DNA from: JAFKFI01 sp963795435
Lineage (GTDB): Bacteria > Pseudomonadota > Alphaproteobacteria > Acetobacterales > Acetobacteraceae
DNA: 64,000 bases
Reading direction: 5' to 3'
Assembly: GCA_963795435.1 (NCBI GenBank)
Contig: CAWCHV010000009.1
Span: 434,001 to 498,000, forward strand
In this document: in pieces, positions 51,150 to 60,505 of the stretch
Position numbering within the stretch: position 1 is the stretch's first letter
Layout of the letters: each line of letters starts with the position of its first letter
Translations under genes and position numbers: made by a program
The notes under the pieces: model-generated
The model's database searches: none
What the model saw: only the letters and a program-made list of their open reading frames with translations
What the model was told of the DNA's origin: nothing

Positions 51150-52004
51150 ATGGGCACAACTCTCGCCAGCTATCTGCCGTCCCTGTTCGGGTCCGGCAGC
51201 TCGACGGACAGCAGCGGTCTGCTTGCCACGCTGTACGGCTATGCCGGGCAGTCCGCGGCGTCGTCCGGCCAGAACCCGGTTACCGCCTTGTTGTCGGCCG
51301 AGCAGAACGAGACCAAGAGCGTCGCCGCGACGGCGGCCCAGCCCGCGGTGGCGCGCGACATCGCGGCTTTCCGCGCCGGGGTGGCGAGCGCCAAGGACCC
51401 CGCCTCGCTGCTGTCCAATCCGGCGGTGATGAAGGTTCTGCTCACCGCCAACGGTCTGGGCGACCAGCTGCAGTACACCGCCCTGGCCTCGAAGGCGCTC
51501 CTGTCCAACACCAACGACCCGAACGCGTTGGCCAATCAGCTCACCAACACGCAGTGGAAATCGACCGCGCAGACCTACGATTTCGCCAACAAGGGGTTGA
51601 CGGTGATCCAGAACCCGAAGGTCTTGGACACGCTTGCCAACGCCTACGCCGAGGTGACGTGGCGGCAATCGCTGGACGCCACCACGCCGGGCTTGTCCGA
51701 CGCGCTCACCTTCCGTGCCCAGGCCGCCAGCGTCACCTCGGTCGATCAGATCCTCGGCGACCCGGTGCTGCGCCAGGTGGTGACGACGGCACTCGGCATC
51801 CCGCAGGAGATCGCCTTCCAGGACCTCCCGGCGCAGGAGAAGGCGATCAGCACGCGGCTCGATATCACGCAGCTCCAGGACCCGCGCTTCGTCGAGAAGT
51901 TTGCCCAGCGCTACCTGGTGGCGGCGTCCAGTTCAGCCTCGAGCAGCTCGACCGCGCCCGACCTGATGAGCCTCGCGATCCAGGCCCGGGGCCTCGTCGT
52001 CTGA
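51150..52004 (+). CDS. DUF1217 flagellar-associated protein
   Basis: A 284-residue protein of the DUF1217 type, recognised by its repeated helical units ending in the form DPRFVEKFAQRYL, as well as VDQILGDPVLRQVVTTALGIP. Such proteins are encoded in flagellar clusters of alphaproteobacteria (for example next to flgF or flaF); their exact role is not established. No signal peptide is present, so if it is exported it would be through the flagellar system. It follows flaF by 12 bases. Confidence 0.78.
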   Translation: MGTTLASYLPSLFGSGSSTDSSGLLATLYGYAGQSAASSGQNPVTALLSAEQNETKSVAATAAQPAVARDIAAFRAGVASAKDPASLLSNPAVMKVLLTANGLGDQLQYTALASKALLSNTNDPNALANQLTNTQWKSTAQTYDFANKGLTVIQNPKVLDTLANAYAEVTWRQSLDATTPGLSDALTFRAQAASVTSVDQILGDPVLRQVVTTALGIPQEIAFQDLPAQEKAISTRLDITQLQDPRFVEKFAQRYLVAASSSASSSSTAPDLMSLAIQARGLVV

Positions 52005-52044
52005 CCCCGCCATTCCCTTGCAATTGGCTCAAAAGGAGCCCGAC

Positions 52045-53496
52045 ATGGACGCTTTGCCCAGTCTCGCCGACCCGGACGCGCTCATTCGCCGCGTCGCCGC
52101 GCTGATCGACGCCGGCCGGACCGGCGCCGCCCGGCCGCTGCTCGCGGCGGTCCGTCGGATGGCGCCCCCCTCGCCGGAGGTGACCTGCCTGTCGGTCCGC
52201 CTTGCGATGCGCGACGGTCGCCCGCTCGACGCCCTGGCCGAGCTCGACGCGGCCGTCGCTGCGAGCCCGTTGCATCCCGCCTTGCGCGTGCTCCGGGCCG
52301 AGCTGCGGTTGCACACCGACGATCCCCCCGGTGCTGCCGCCGATGCGGCGGAGGCGGTGATACTTGATCCGAGCAACCCCATCGCCAAGGCGCTGCTCGG
52401 CATGGCGCTGCTGGGGGTCGGGCGCACGGCCGACGCCGTTTCGTGCCTCGCCGACGCCGTCCGTATGACGCCCGCCAATCCGTTCTTCCGTCAGGGCTTG
52501 GCCGAGGCGTGTGAGGCCGACGGCGACATTGCTGGAGCGGAAGAGGCACTGGCCGTCGGCATCGAGCTTTGTCCCGGAGCCATCGGCCTGCGCAACACGG
52601 CCGTCCTGCTGCGGGTGCGGCGCGGCGATTTCGCTGGCGCCGTCGCCGCGGCCCAGGCGGCGCGCCGCGTCGGCGTGGTGGATGCCTGCGTGCTAGGGCT
52701 GCAGGGCCACGCGCTGTCGAGCCTCGGACGTCACGACGAGGCAGCGACGGCGTACCGCGAGGCGCTGAAGCTTGGTCCCGACGACGTGTATGTGCGTCAC
52801 ATGGTCGCGTCCTCCGGCGCGTTGCCGTGCGGCGACCGCGCGCCGGAACCCTATGTCCGCGCCGTGTTCGACGGCTATGCCGAGCGGTTCGAGACGCATC
52901 TGCTGGCACTCGGCTATCGCGTGCCAGGGCTGATCCGCGCCGCACTCCTGCGTCATCTACCGGTGTCCGGGCCGGGGGACGCGCGGCCGGCGGTCCTGGA
53001 TCTCGGCTGCGGCACGGGGCTGCTCGCTGTCGCGAGTTGCGATCTGCGGCTCGGACCGTGGGCGGGCGTGGACATCTCCGCGCGGATGCTGGCCGAGGCC
53101 GACGCCAAGCAATTCTACGCCGAGCTGCACGAAGCCGACCTGATGGCGACGCTTTCGACGGAGGAACGGCGATGGCCGGTTGTGCTTGCCGGCGACGTGT
53201 TCTGCTATTTCGGCGCGCTCGATGGCGTATTCGCCCGGGTCTACGATCGGCTGCTCCCCGACGGCCTCTTCGTGCTCTCCCTGGAGGAGCGCGAGCCCGT
53301 GTCGGACGGCGCACCGGCGCTGGACGCCGGCTGGCGCCTGGGGCGGCAGGGCCGCTACGCGCATGATGCTCGCCATGTCGAGGCGGCGGCCCGCTCGGCC
53401 GGCCTGGAAGTTCGCGCTCTCGACCGCGAGACGTTGCGCCGCGAGGCCGGCGCGGCGGTGCCTGGCTTGATTGCCGTGCTCGCGCGCCCGCGATGA
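52045..53496 (+). CDS. TPR-repeat SAM-dependent methyltransferase
   Basis: A 483-residue two-part protein. Residues ~1-260 form tetratricopeptide-like repeats (for example HALSSLGRHDEAATAYREAL), and the C-terminal ~220 residues form a Rossmann methyltransferase with motif I VLDLGCGTGLLAVA (residue ~317), an acidic motif II and VVLAGDVFCYFGAL. It matches the predicted TPR-methyltransferase group. AAAAGGAG lies 4 bases before the ATG at 52045. Its stop overlaps the start of the GT41 gene, and both lie just after the flagellin regulators, suggesting that it methylates flagellin, its glycan or the glycan precursor (inference). Confidence 0.8.
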   Translation: MDALPSLADPDALIRRVAALIDAGRTGAARPLLAAVRRMAPPSPEVTCLSVRLAMRDGRPLDALAELDAAVAASPLHPALRVLRAELRLHTDDPPGAAADAAEAVILDPSNPIAKALLGMALLGVGRTADAVSCLADAVRMTPANPFFRQGLAEACEADGDIAGAEEALAVGIELCPGAIGLRNTAVLLRVRRGDFAGAVAAAQAARRVGVVDACVLGLQGHALSSLGRHDEAATAYREALKLGPDDVYVRHMVASSGALPCGDRAPEPYVRAVFDGYAERFETHLLALGYRVPGLIRAALLRHLPVSGPGDARPAVLDLGCGTGLLAVASCDLRLGPWAGVDISARMLAEADAKQFYAELHEADLMATLSTEERRWPVVLAGDVFCYFGALDGVFARVYDRLLPDGLFVLSLEEREPVSDGAPALDAGWRLGRQGRYAHDARHVEAAARSAGLEVRALDRETLRREAGAAVPGLIAVLARPR

Positions 53497-55757
53497 CCGT
53501 CGGGATCCCGGCGTTGGCAAGGTCGATCGCACTGGCAGCGCCGAGCGCGCCGGCAAGGCCGATCGAGAGCCCGGACGACGACACGCCGGTGACGCTGCTG
53601 AAATGCGCTGTCGCGCTGTCGCGCGACGGAAATGGCGAGGCCGGCCGCAGGGCGTTGCGCAAGCTGGCCGAGGCATTTCCCGATTGGGACGAGCCGCCGC
53701 TGCGTCTGGCGCACCGGCTGCGGGAGGATGGCGACGTCGCGGCGGCCGAGACGGCGTACGAAGCGGCGCTGGCAATCAATCCGGGGCGGCCGGAGGCATT
53801 GCTGGGCCTGGGGGCGCTGTACCTGCGGCGCGGCGAGCCGTTCCGGGCGCAATCCCTCCTGGTCCGCTGCTGCGGCGTCGCGCCGGAGCGGGCGGATGTA
53901 TGGGACGCGCTTGGCCTTTCGCTGCTGATGACCGGCGATCCCGCGACCGCCGGGACCGCCTTCGCCGAGGCCCAGCGCCTGGCGCCGCTCGTGGTGGATT
54001 TCACGCTGCACCGGGCCGAGGCTGCGCTGGCAGCGGGAACGGGCGTGGCGGAACTGGCGCGTCTGGAGCTGGCGAGCGGGGAAGAGCCGACGAACGTCGC
54101 GCTGCTTTGCGCGAGGGGGTTGTTGCTCGACCGGCTGGGGCACCGCGCCGAGGCCGCCGACGTCCTGGAAGCCGCCGCCGCACTCGCGCCCGATGACGCC
54201 GCGCCGGCCGTGTTGCTCGGGCGCGTGCTGGCGGCGCGGAGCCGCCCGCGCGAAGCGGAAGCCGCGCTGGCGCGAGCGATCGAGCTCGATCCGGACAACC
54301 CGCAGCCGCGCAACGACCGCGCCGTGATGCTGATCCGGATGCAGCGCTACGCCGAAGCGAGGGATTTGCTGCGCGAACTGATCGAGACGCACGGGCGGGA
54401 TCCCACCGTGCTCTGCAACCTGGCCAATGCAACGGTGGCGCTGGGCGAGCAAATGGAGGCGGTGCGTCTCGCGGAGGAGGCGGTCGCGCTGGCGCCCGAC
54501 GCGGCGCTGCCCTGGCGCACGCTGTGCAACACGCTGCCCTATCGTGAGGGCACCGGCGGGGACGAGCTCCTCGCCATATCGCGGGAATGCGCCCGACGCC
54601 TGCCGCGCACGCCGGCGCCGCCCTGGAACTGCCGTCCCGATCCGGATCGTCGTCTGCGGATCGGCCTGCTATCTGGCTCGCTCAAGACGCATCCGGTGGG
54701 CTGGCTCACGATCGCCGGTTTCGAGGCGCTGGACCCGGCGGCCTTCGAGATCGTCTGCCTGGCGCAAGATGGCGCGGACGATCCGCTGGCACGGCGCTTC
54801 CGCGCGGTCGCGTCGGGGTGGCACGAGGTCAGCGGGCTCGACGACGCGGCGCTCGCGACTTTCGCGCGCGAGCTGGCGGTCGACGTGCTGATCGAGCTCG
54901 GCGGCTACGGCGAGGCGGGCCGGATGCCGGCTTGCGCGTTCCGCCTGGCGCCGGTTCAGGTGAAATGGGTCGGGATGCAGAACCACGGCAGCGGCCTGCC
55001 CGAAATGGACTGGTTCCTGACCGACCCGTGGGAAACCCCGGCGGGCTTCGAGCGCTTCTACGACGAGCGCCTGCTGCGCCTGCCCGACGGGTATGTCTGC
55101 TACAGCCCGCCGGCCCATGCGCCGGACGTCGCACCCTTGCCGGCGCGGGCCAACGGCTTCGTGACCTTCGGCTGCTTCAACAATCTCGCCAAGATCACGC
55201 CGTCGGTCATCTCGACGTGGGGCCGGATCCTGCGCGACCTGTCGACCGCGCGGCTGGTGCTGAAGACGCACCAATTCTCCGACGCCGGCACGCGCGACCG
55301 CATCCACGCTGATTTCGCCAAGCACGGCATCGAACCCTCGCGCATCGAGCTGCAGGGAGCGTCGGGCCACCGGCAATTCCTCGCGCAATACAATCGCGTC
55401 GATCTGGTGCTCGATCCCTTCCCGTATTCCGGTGGGCTCACGACCTGCGAGGCGCTGTGGATGGGCGTTCCCGCCCTTACGCTTCCGGGCGAGACGTTCG
55501 CGTCGCGCCACAGCATGAGCCACATGTGCAACGTCGGGCTCGCCGACTGGGTGGCCGCGGACGTGGAGGACTATGTCGCGCTCGCCGCGCGCAAGGCCGC
55601 CGATGTCGACGCGCTCGCGGAGCTGCGGGCGGCGCTACGGCCACGAATGCGAGCGAGCCCGCTCTGCGACGCGCCGCGCTTCGGCCGTGCCCTTGGCGCG
55701 GCGCTGCGCCAAGCCTGGCGGCACTGGTGCGGACAACGGGCGGCGGAGCGGGAATGA
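53493..55757 (+). CDS. TPR-GT41 glycosyltransferase (O-GlcNAc transferase/SPINDLY-like), probable flagellin glycosyltransferase
   Basis: A 754-residue protein with TPR repeats over residues ~35-340 and a GT41 catalytic region over ~385-745. Family landmarks are RIGLLSGSLKTHPVGW with a conserved His (H400), VDVLIELGGYGEAGRM, APVQVKWVGMQNHGSGLPEMDWFLTD, FGCFNNLAKITPSV with the conserved Lys, and LDPFPYSGGLTTCEALWMGVPALTLPG. The WxG segment differs from the usual WLGYPGTTG form. Bacterial members O-glycosylate flagellin in several species; a donor cannot be predicted. It starts inside the methyltransferase stop (ATGA). Location in the flagellin operon supports the flagellin role (inference). Confidence 0.86.
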   Translation: MTVGIPALARSIALAAPSAPARPIESPDDDTPVTLLKCAVALSRDGNGEAGRRALRKLAEAFPDWDEPPLRLAHRLREDGDVAAAETAYEAALAINPGRPEALLGLGALYLRRGEPFRAQSLLVRCCGVAPERADVWDALGLSLLMTGDPATAGTAFAEAQRLAPLVVDFTLHRAEAALAAGTGVAELARLELASGEEPTNVALLCARGLLLDRLGHRAEAADVLEAAAALAPDDAAPAVLLGRVLAARSRPREAEAALARAIELDPDNPQPRNDRAVMLIRMQRYAEARDLLRELIETHGRDPTVLCNLANATVALGEQMEAVRLAEEAVALAPDAALPWRTLCNTLPYREGTGGDELLAISRECARRLPRTPAPPWNCRPDPDRRLRIGLLSGSLKTHPVGWLTIAGFEALDPAAFEIVCLAQDGADDPLARRFRAVASGWHEVSGLDDAALATFARELAVDVLIELGGYGEAGRMPACAFRLAPVQVKWVGMQNHGSGLPEMDWFLTDPWETPAGFERFYDERLLRLPDGYVCYSPPAHAPDVAPLPARANGFVTFGCFNNLAKITPSVISTWGRILRDLSTARLVLKTHQFSDAGTRDRIHADFAKHGIEPSRIELQGASGHRQFLAQYNRVDLVLDPFPYSGGLTTCEALWMGVPALTLPGETFASRHSMSHMCNVGLADWVAADVEDYVALAARKAADVDALAELRAALRPRMRASPLCDAPRFGRALGAALRQAWRHWCGQRAAERE

Positions 55758-55808
55758 ACCGCACTTTCCGCGAGCAAAGACAGGAGCCATCCGACAGGAG
55801 CGGTCGGC

Positions 55809-56162
55809 TCATGCGCGTTTCGTCGCCGTGGAATACGGATCGATCGCAGTCGCGGAGTCGGCCGCGGTGTTCGACGATCTCCCCGGCGGCGGGGCGCCGT
55901 CGGTCCCGGTCCGCTCCCAAATCCGGTACGCCTCGAGCTGCCGCTCCGTCGGAAACGACGCCGTTACGGCCCCGGACTCCGAGTGAAACTCGATGATGAC
56001 CATGCCGAGCGCCCCGTCCAGGCGCAACGAGGGGTTGGGACGGGCGGTGTCACCCGGCGGGAGGCGCGACGAGACGGCGTCGGGCTCGGCGTCCCTGCTC
56101 ATGGGCATCTCCGAAACCGGTGCGATCGGTGGCGTGGGGCGAAGCGCGAGATCGTTCGGCAT
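55809..56162 (-). CDS. Small FlaG-like protein (117 aa)
   Basis: A 117-residue protein with disordered Pro/Ser/Thr-rich ends and a central folded stretch LRLDGALGMVIIEFHSESGA then VTASFPTERQLEAYRIWERT. The pattern of a beta strand, a D/E-S-G turn, V-x-x-x-P-x-E and a short helix recalls FlaG (VKVVDxETGEVIRQIPxEE), a modulator of filament length. Similarity is short, and the position, converging on the flagellin operon, supports it. ATG at 56162. A role in flagella is therefore an inference. Confidence 0.5.
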   Translation of the reverse strand: MPNDLALRPTPPIAPVSEMPMSRDAEPDAVSSRLPPGDTARPNPSLRLDGALGMVIIEFHSESGAVTASFPTERQLEAYRIWERTGTDGAPPPGRSSNTAADSATAIDPYSTATKRA

Positions 56163-56246
56163 GGCGGGCGACCTATGCTGACGCCGGCCTGTCGCGGGCG
56201 ATGCGTCTCAATATCCGCCACATTCGTTCACGAACGGTTAAGCGCG

Positions 56247-57368
56247 TCAGCCCGGCTGCCAATTGAAGCGAGTGGCGAGCCAGTGCCGCAGCTCGAGCAG
56301 GGCTCCCGCATCGGCTGCGATCGCGCCGGTGATCGCCGCGGCGGCAGCGCCGCTCGCCGGGCGGACAGATGCCGCGTCAGCCGCCGCCTGCAGCTCGGGG
56401 GAGTCCGCCGCCTGCACCGCCGCGCGACGCCAAAGCGCCACGATCGAGGCTGGCGTGAGCTGGGGCAGCATCAGGCCGAAATCGAGCCGCGCCGCCGCCG
56501 CCGCCGCCGCATAGGCGTCGAACAGTCGCCTGGCCGGCGGTGTGCCGCGCAGGCTGCCACGAAGTTCGCTCATCCGGGGCAGGTCGGGAAACAGCGGATC
56601 CCGCGCGGGGTTGCCCTCGGCATCGAAGGCCCCAAGCGAGAACAACGGCCGCACTCCGACGGGGACGAAAGTTGCGAGACGGTCTGGCACGTGCGGCCCG
56701 GACAAAAAGACCAGGTCCAGCTCGCCGCGCGCGAACGAGTTTCGGATGGCGGCGGGCTCCGCCAATCCGAACACCGGCACCGGCTCGGCGCCGAGCAGGT
56801 CGATCGCGAGCAGCGCCGCCAACTCCGGCCCGCCGGGGCCGGCGGCGGCGATGCGCAGCCGGTTGCCCGCAGCCAGCATGGCCGGCCCGACCCGGCCGGC
56901 GACGATACCCGGCGTCATGCCGGTCATCACCGGGACCCAGTGTGCCGCATCGAATTGCGCGCGCGGATCGCCGGCGAGCCAGGCGAGGGCGGCCGCACCC
57001 GGTACCAGCAGCACGGTCGCGCCGTCGGGCGCCGTTCGCGCGTCGAACTGGTTGGCCCCGGTCACGCCGTCCGCGCCCCCGGCGCTCAGCACGCGAACGG
57101 CCGGACCTTGCGGGAGGTAGCGCGCCAGCACCGGCGCCAGGATCCGGCCCCAGCGATCCAGCTCCCCGCCATCGGGGCCGGCGACGAGGATCGACGCGCC
57201 CGCCGGGAAGAGCGTCGCCTGCGTAACGACGGCGAACCGAGGGCCGTTCGAGGCCCCGGCCGCCAACGCGGCGCCGGCCCACCCGATCGCGGGCAGGCTT
57301 GCCAGAAACCGCAGCGCGCGGCGCCGCCCCCGTGAAGGACGGTCCGGCGGCGCCAGGGCATCGCTCAT
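56247..57368 (-). CDS. Bug/TctC-like solute-binding protein, divergent
   Basis: A 373-residue exported protein with a twin-arginine-like leader (RRRALRFLASLPAIGWAGAALA). The mature part follows the Bug/TctC receptor plan: LVAGPDGGELDRWGRILAPVLARYL in the place of the usual PGGGxD segment, then VLSAGGADGVTGANQF and TAPDGATVLLVPG. Such receptors bind carboxylates for tripartite tricarboxylate transporters or signal them to two-component systems. No tctAB gene is adjacent. GAGGAAG lies ~8 bases before the ATG at 57368. Similarity to the family is moderate. Confidence 0.65.
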   Translation of the reverse strand: MSDALAPPDRPSRGRRRALRFLASLPAIGWAGAALAAGASNGPRFAVVTQATLFPAGASILVAGPDGGELDRWGRILAPVLARYLPQGPAVRVLSAGGADGVTGANQFDARTAPDGATVLLVPGAAALAWLAGDPRAQFDAAHWVPVMTGMTPGIVAGRVGPAMLAAGNRLRIAAAGPGGPELAALLAIDLLGAEPVPVFGLAEPAAIRNSFARGELDLVFLSGPHVPDRLATFVPVGVRPLFSLGAFDAEGNPARDPLFPDLPRMSELRGSLRGTPPARRLFDAYAAAAAAARLDFGLMLPQLTPASIVALWRRAAVQAADSPELQAAADAASVRPASGAAAAAITGAIAADAGALLELRHWLATRFNWQPG

Positions 57369-57471
57369 CGAGGGCTTCCTCTCGTCGAGGGGCAATCCAC
57401 GGCGATCCACCCCCGCGCTCTCCTAACCCGGAGCGCCCGGATGTCAAACCACGATGCACGCGAAGGCGTGG

Positions 57472-57987
57472 CTATCGGTCGTAGGAGACCAGCGACTCGC
57501 ACGGCACGTCGAGCCGCGCGCGTCCGTTCAGGAAGGCGAGCTCGATGAGCGCGGCGGCGGCCGGCACCACCGCGCCTACCCGGCGCAGCAGGGCGATGCC
57601 GGCGGCCATCGTCCCGCCGGTCGCCAGCAAGTCGTCCACTACCACGATGCGCTGCCCCGGCTGCACCGCGTCGGCCTGGATCTCGATCCGATCGGAGCCG
57701 TATTCCAGCGCATAGTCGAGCCCGACCGTTTCGCCCGGCAGCTTGCCGCGCTTGCGGAGCATGATGAAACCGCAACCAAGTTTCAGCGCCAAGGGCGCCG
57801 CGATCAGGAAGCCGCGACTCTCGACGCCGGCGACAAGGTCTGGGTGGTAGGCCCGCACCGCCCGTGCCATCCGCCCCATCGCCACCTGCCAGGCGTCCGC
57901 GTCGCGCAGCAAGGTCGAGATGTCGTAGAACAGGATGCCGGGCTTCGGGAAGTCGGGGATGCCCCGGATGTGATCCTTGAGGTCCAT
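57472..57987 (-). CDS. apt: Adenine phosphoribosyltransferase
   Basis: A 171-residue type I phosphoribosyltransferase of purine salvage: adenine + PRPP gives AMP. It begins DLKDHIRGIPDFPKPGILFYDIS, typical of Apt, and has GVESRGFLIAAPLA and the PRPP loop VVVDDLLATGGTMAAGI. An in-frame extension to 58110 is not conserved and would overlap the divergent DUF2842 gene, so ATG at 57987 is used. Confidence 0.95.
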   Translation of the reverse strand: MDLKDHIRGIPDFPKPGILFYDISTLLRDADAWQVAMGRMARAVRAYHPDLVAGVESRGFLIAAPLALKLGCGFIMLRKRGKLPGETVGLDYALEYGSDRIEIQADAVQPGQRIVVVDDLLATGGTMAAGIALLRRVGAVVPAAAALIELAFLNGRARLDVPCESLVSYDR

Positions 57988-58087
57988 GAGCGGCTCCGGC
58001 TGCTGCCCCGGGGTGTAGAGGGCGCCTGGCCCGCCGGCAACCTCGCCCGGTTTGCGCCGGACCCGCGAGCGGATAAAAGCCGGCGCC

Positions 58088-58276
58088 ATGCCTCGCGTTC
58101 TCATCGCCACCCTGGCCGGACTGGCTGGCTTCGTCCTCTATGTCGCCGCCGTCGTGACCCTGGCCGACCCGGTGGGGCGGCTGCACTGGAGCGTCCAGGC
58201 GCTGTACTTCCTCGCCGCCGGCCTGCTGTGGACCATTCCGGCGCGCTGGCTGATGTACTGGGCCGCGCGCCGCTGA
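58088..58276 (+). CDS. DUF2842 small membrane protein
   Basis: A 62-residue protein with two hydrophobic helices (LAGLAGFVLYVAAVVTLA and VQALYFLAAGLLWTIPARWLM). This two-helix form with the WxxQxLYFLxAGLxWxxP pattern is that of the DUF2842 family, found mainly in alphaproteobacteria, with unknown function. ATG at 58088. It is divergent from apt. Confidence 0.78.
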   Translation: MPRVLIATLAGLAGFVLYVAAVVTLADPVGRLHWSVQALYFLAAGLLWTIPARWLMYWAARR

Positions 58277-58382
58277 GCGCCGACGCATCCAGTCTCCCGC
58301 TTCACCGAAGCGTCATGGTATCGTGATGGCAGCGCAACGCGGCGGCCCTACGCCGCGAGCACACAGCTGGGGATCTCGTCCG

Positions 58383-59717
58383 ATGAAGCGCCGTACCCTG
58401 CTCGCCGGCTCCACGGCGCTCGCCGCCGCGTCGCTCGCGCGCCCTTCCCTGGCTCAGGCCCGAACCAAGGTCGTCTGGTGGCACGCCATGACGGCGGCGC
58501 TGGGCGACGAGGTGAACCGGCTCGCCGCCGCCTTCAACGCGGGCCAGGGCGAGGTCGAGCTGACCGCGCTCTACAAAGGCAGCTACCCCGACACGATGAC
58601 CGCGACGATCGCCGCGTTCCGCGCCGGCCAGGCGCCGCATCTGGTGCAGATCTTCGAGGTCGGTACGGCGTCGATGCTCGCGGCGGGCAAGGCAGTGAAA
58701 CAGGTGTGGGAGTTGGCAAAGGAGACGAACACGCCGATCGACCCCGCCGCCTACATCCCGGCGGTGCGCGGCTATTACAGCCTGCCGGACGGGCGGATGG
58801 CCTCGATGCCGTTCAACTCCTCCACCGCGATCACCTGGATCAACAAGGATGCGTTCGAGAAGGCCGGGCTCGACCCCAACAAGCCGCCCGCCACCTGGGA
58901 CGAGGTGATCGCCGCCGGCCGCGCCATCAAGGCGAAGGGCGCGGCCGACGTCCCGGTGACAACCTCGTGGCCGAGCTGGATCCAGTTCGAGCAATACAGC
59001 GCCCTGCACGATATCCCGTTCGCGACGAAGGCGAACGGCTTCGAGGGGCTCGACGCCGAGCTCGTGGTGAACAGCGCCAAGCACGTCAAGCACGTGCAGC
59101 GCCTGATCGACATGGCGAAGGAGGGCGTCTTCAAATATGCCGGCCGCGACAACGCGCCGGACCCGCTGCTGATCTCCGGTCAGGCGGCGATCTCGTTCAA
59201 CTCGTCCGGAATGCGCGGCGATCTGGCGAAAAGCGCCAAATTCGCCTGGGCGCCGGCGATGCTGCCCTATGACCCGACGCTGATCGCCACGCCACTCAAC
59301 TCGATCATCGGCGGCGCCAGCCTGTGGCCGATGACGGCGCCCGGCCGCACCCCGGCCGAATACAAAGGCGTCGCGTCGTTCCTCGCTTTCCTCTCCACCC
59401 CGGAGAACGCCGCCGCCTGGCATCAGCACACGGGCTACGTCCCGGTGACCCTGGCCGGCTACGAGTTCTCGCGCAAGCAGGGGTTCTACGAGAAGAACCC
59501 AGGTGCCGATCTGCCGATCCATCAGCTCACCCGCGGCACGCCCACGGCCGACTCGAAGGGCCTGCGGCTCGGCCGACTGCCTGAGATCCGCAACATCATC
59601 CAGGAGGAGCTGGAGAAGGCGCTCGCGGGCCAACAGGGCGCGCAGGCGGCGATGGACAGCGCGGTGGCGCGCGGCAACCGCGTGCTGCGCGAGTTCGAGC
59701 GGTCGGTGAGGACGTGA
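58383..59717 (+). CDS. ugpB: Glycerol-3-phosphate-type ABC transporter substrate-binding protein UgpB
   Basis: A 444-residue periplasmic binding protein with an RR-containing signal peptide (MKRRTLLAGSTALAAASLAR). The mature N-terminus VVWWHAMTAALGDEVNRLAAAFN, then ALYKGSYPDTMTATIAAFRAGQAPHLVQI, and SFNSSGMRGDL in the C-terminal lobe match UgpB, which binds sn-glycerol-3-phosphate or glycerophosphodiesters. The ATG at 58383 begins the signal peptide. A permease gene follows only after ~950 bases occupied by a decayed Hsp70-like fragment. Confidence 0.92.
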   Translation: MKRRTLLAGSTALAAASLARPSLAQARTKVVWWHAMTAALGDEVNRLAAAFNAGQGEVELTALYKGSYPDTMTATIAAFRAGQAPHLVQIFEVGTASMLAAGKAVKQVWELAKETNTPIDPAAYIPAVRGYYSLPDGRMASMPFNSSTAITWINKDAFEKAGLDPNKPPATWDEVIAAGRAIKAKGAADVPVTTSWPSWIQFEQYSALHDIPFATKANGFEGLDAELVVNSAKHVKHVQRLIDMAKEGVFKYAGRDNAPDPLLISGQAAISFNSSGMRGDLAKSAKFAWAPAMLPYDPTLIATPLNSIIGGASLWPMTAPGRTPAEYKGVASFLAFLSTPENAAAWHQHTGYVPVTLAGYEFSRKQGFYEKNPGADLPIHQLTRGTPTADSKGLRLGRLPEIRNIIQEELEKALAGQQGAQAAMDSAVARGNRVLREFERSVRT

Positions 59718-59819
59718 GGCGGGCAGGCGCTAGCGTGCGGTAGCGAACTCGATCCCAGTTGTGCACGGGCTTCTCCTGGCCCGGCTTCGATCGGCCAAAG
59801 TCGCTTCTCGCAACTTTAT

Positions 59820-60505
59820 GCCGGCGCGTCAGGCAAAGCGCGAGCCGAAGATCTGCGCGAACTTGTGGCGCTTCAGGAGGAGATCCGGCCCGAAGCTCGG
59901 GACCTCCTCGACCGCGAACGCGCGACAGCCGCGACGCCGCCAGTCGCGCCGGAGATGTTGGATGCTGGGCAGCCTGCGCGGCAGGTGTGCTATTCGCGAT
60001 CGTCACCGACCAGACCGGCCCGACCAAGATGCCGTTCCTGCGGCGCAGGGTGCAGGACGCTCTCGGCATCGTCGTCGAGGATGTCGGCGGGGTGGACCCG
60101 ATGACGGCCGTCGCGGCTGGCGCGGCAATCTACTGCGAGGGCCGCGATTGGTCGGCGGCCGGCAGCACGGCGAAAATATCCCACCGCTCGGAGAGCAGCG
60201 GCGAGAGGGTCACCGTCGCCTATGACTATCAGGCCCGGACGTCCTCGGTCACAGCACGCCTGGAGGTCAAGCAACGCACGGGTTCGATCAAGACGAGTTC
60301 TGCGCCGTTTGGTTCGACCGGGAGCGGAGCAATCGCCACCTCGCCGCGAACCTACCTGAGTTCGATCGGCTCGTCGCCGAGCGGAATTCGAGCTAGGGCG
60401 ACGGCCGACGCTCCGGCGGTGCGGCGCGCGCTGGTCGGCGTCTTGGTGGACCCTGTCGGCGGCGAGTTCAGTGGCGCCGAGCGGGCTTCGTTGATGCGCC
60501 GCTGA
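59820..60505 (+). pseudogene. Decayed Hsp70-like fragment inside the ugp locus
   Basis: The frame from about 59940 to 60505 reads TDQTGPTKMPFLRRRVQDALG and then DVGGVDPMTAVAAGAAIYCEG, which correspond to the Hsp70 segments GGSTRMPxVRRxL and VDPxxAVAxGAAIxA of the C-terminal part of the ATPase domain, followed by YDYQARTSSVTARLEVKQ, a substrate-domain-like stretch. A preceding fragment in another frame reads EARDLLDRERATAA, like the helix before that site. The N-terminal ATPase half is missing and the usual GG of the phosphate loop is altered. It appears to be a remnant rather than a working chaperone gene. Confidence 0.5.

Noticed and set aside
56223..56234. Short inverted repeat CGTTC-AC-GAACG between the FlaG-like and Bug-like genes
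   Set aside because: Five-base arms are too short to separate from chance, and no regulator is suggested.
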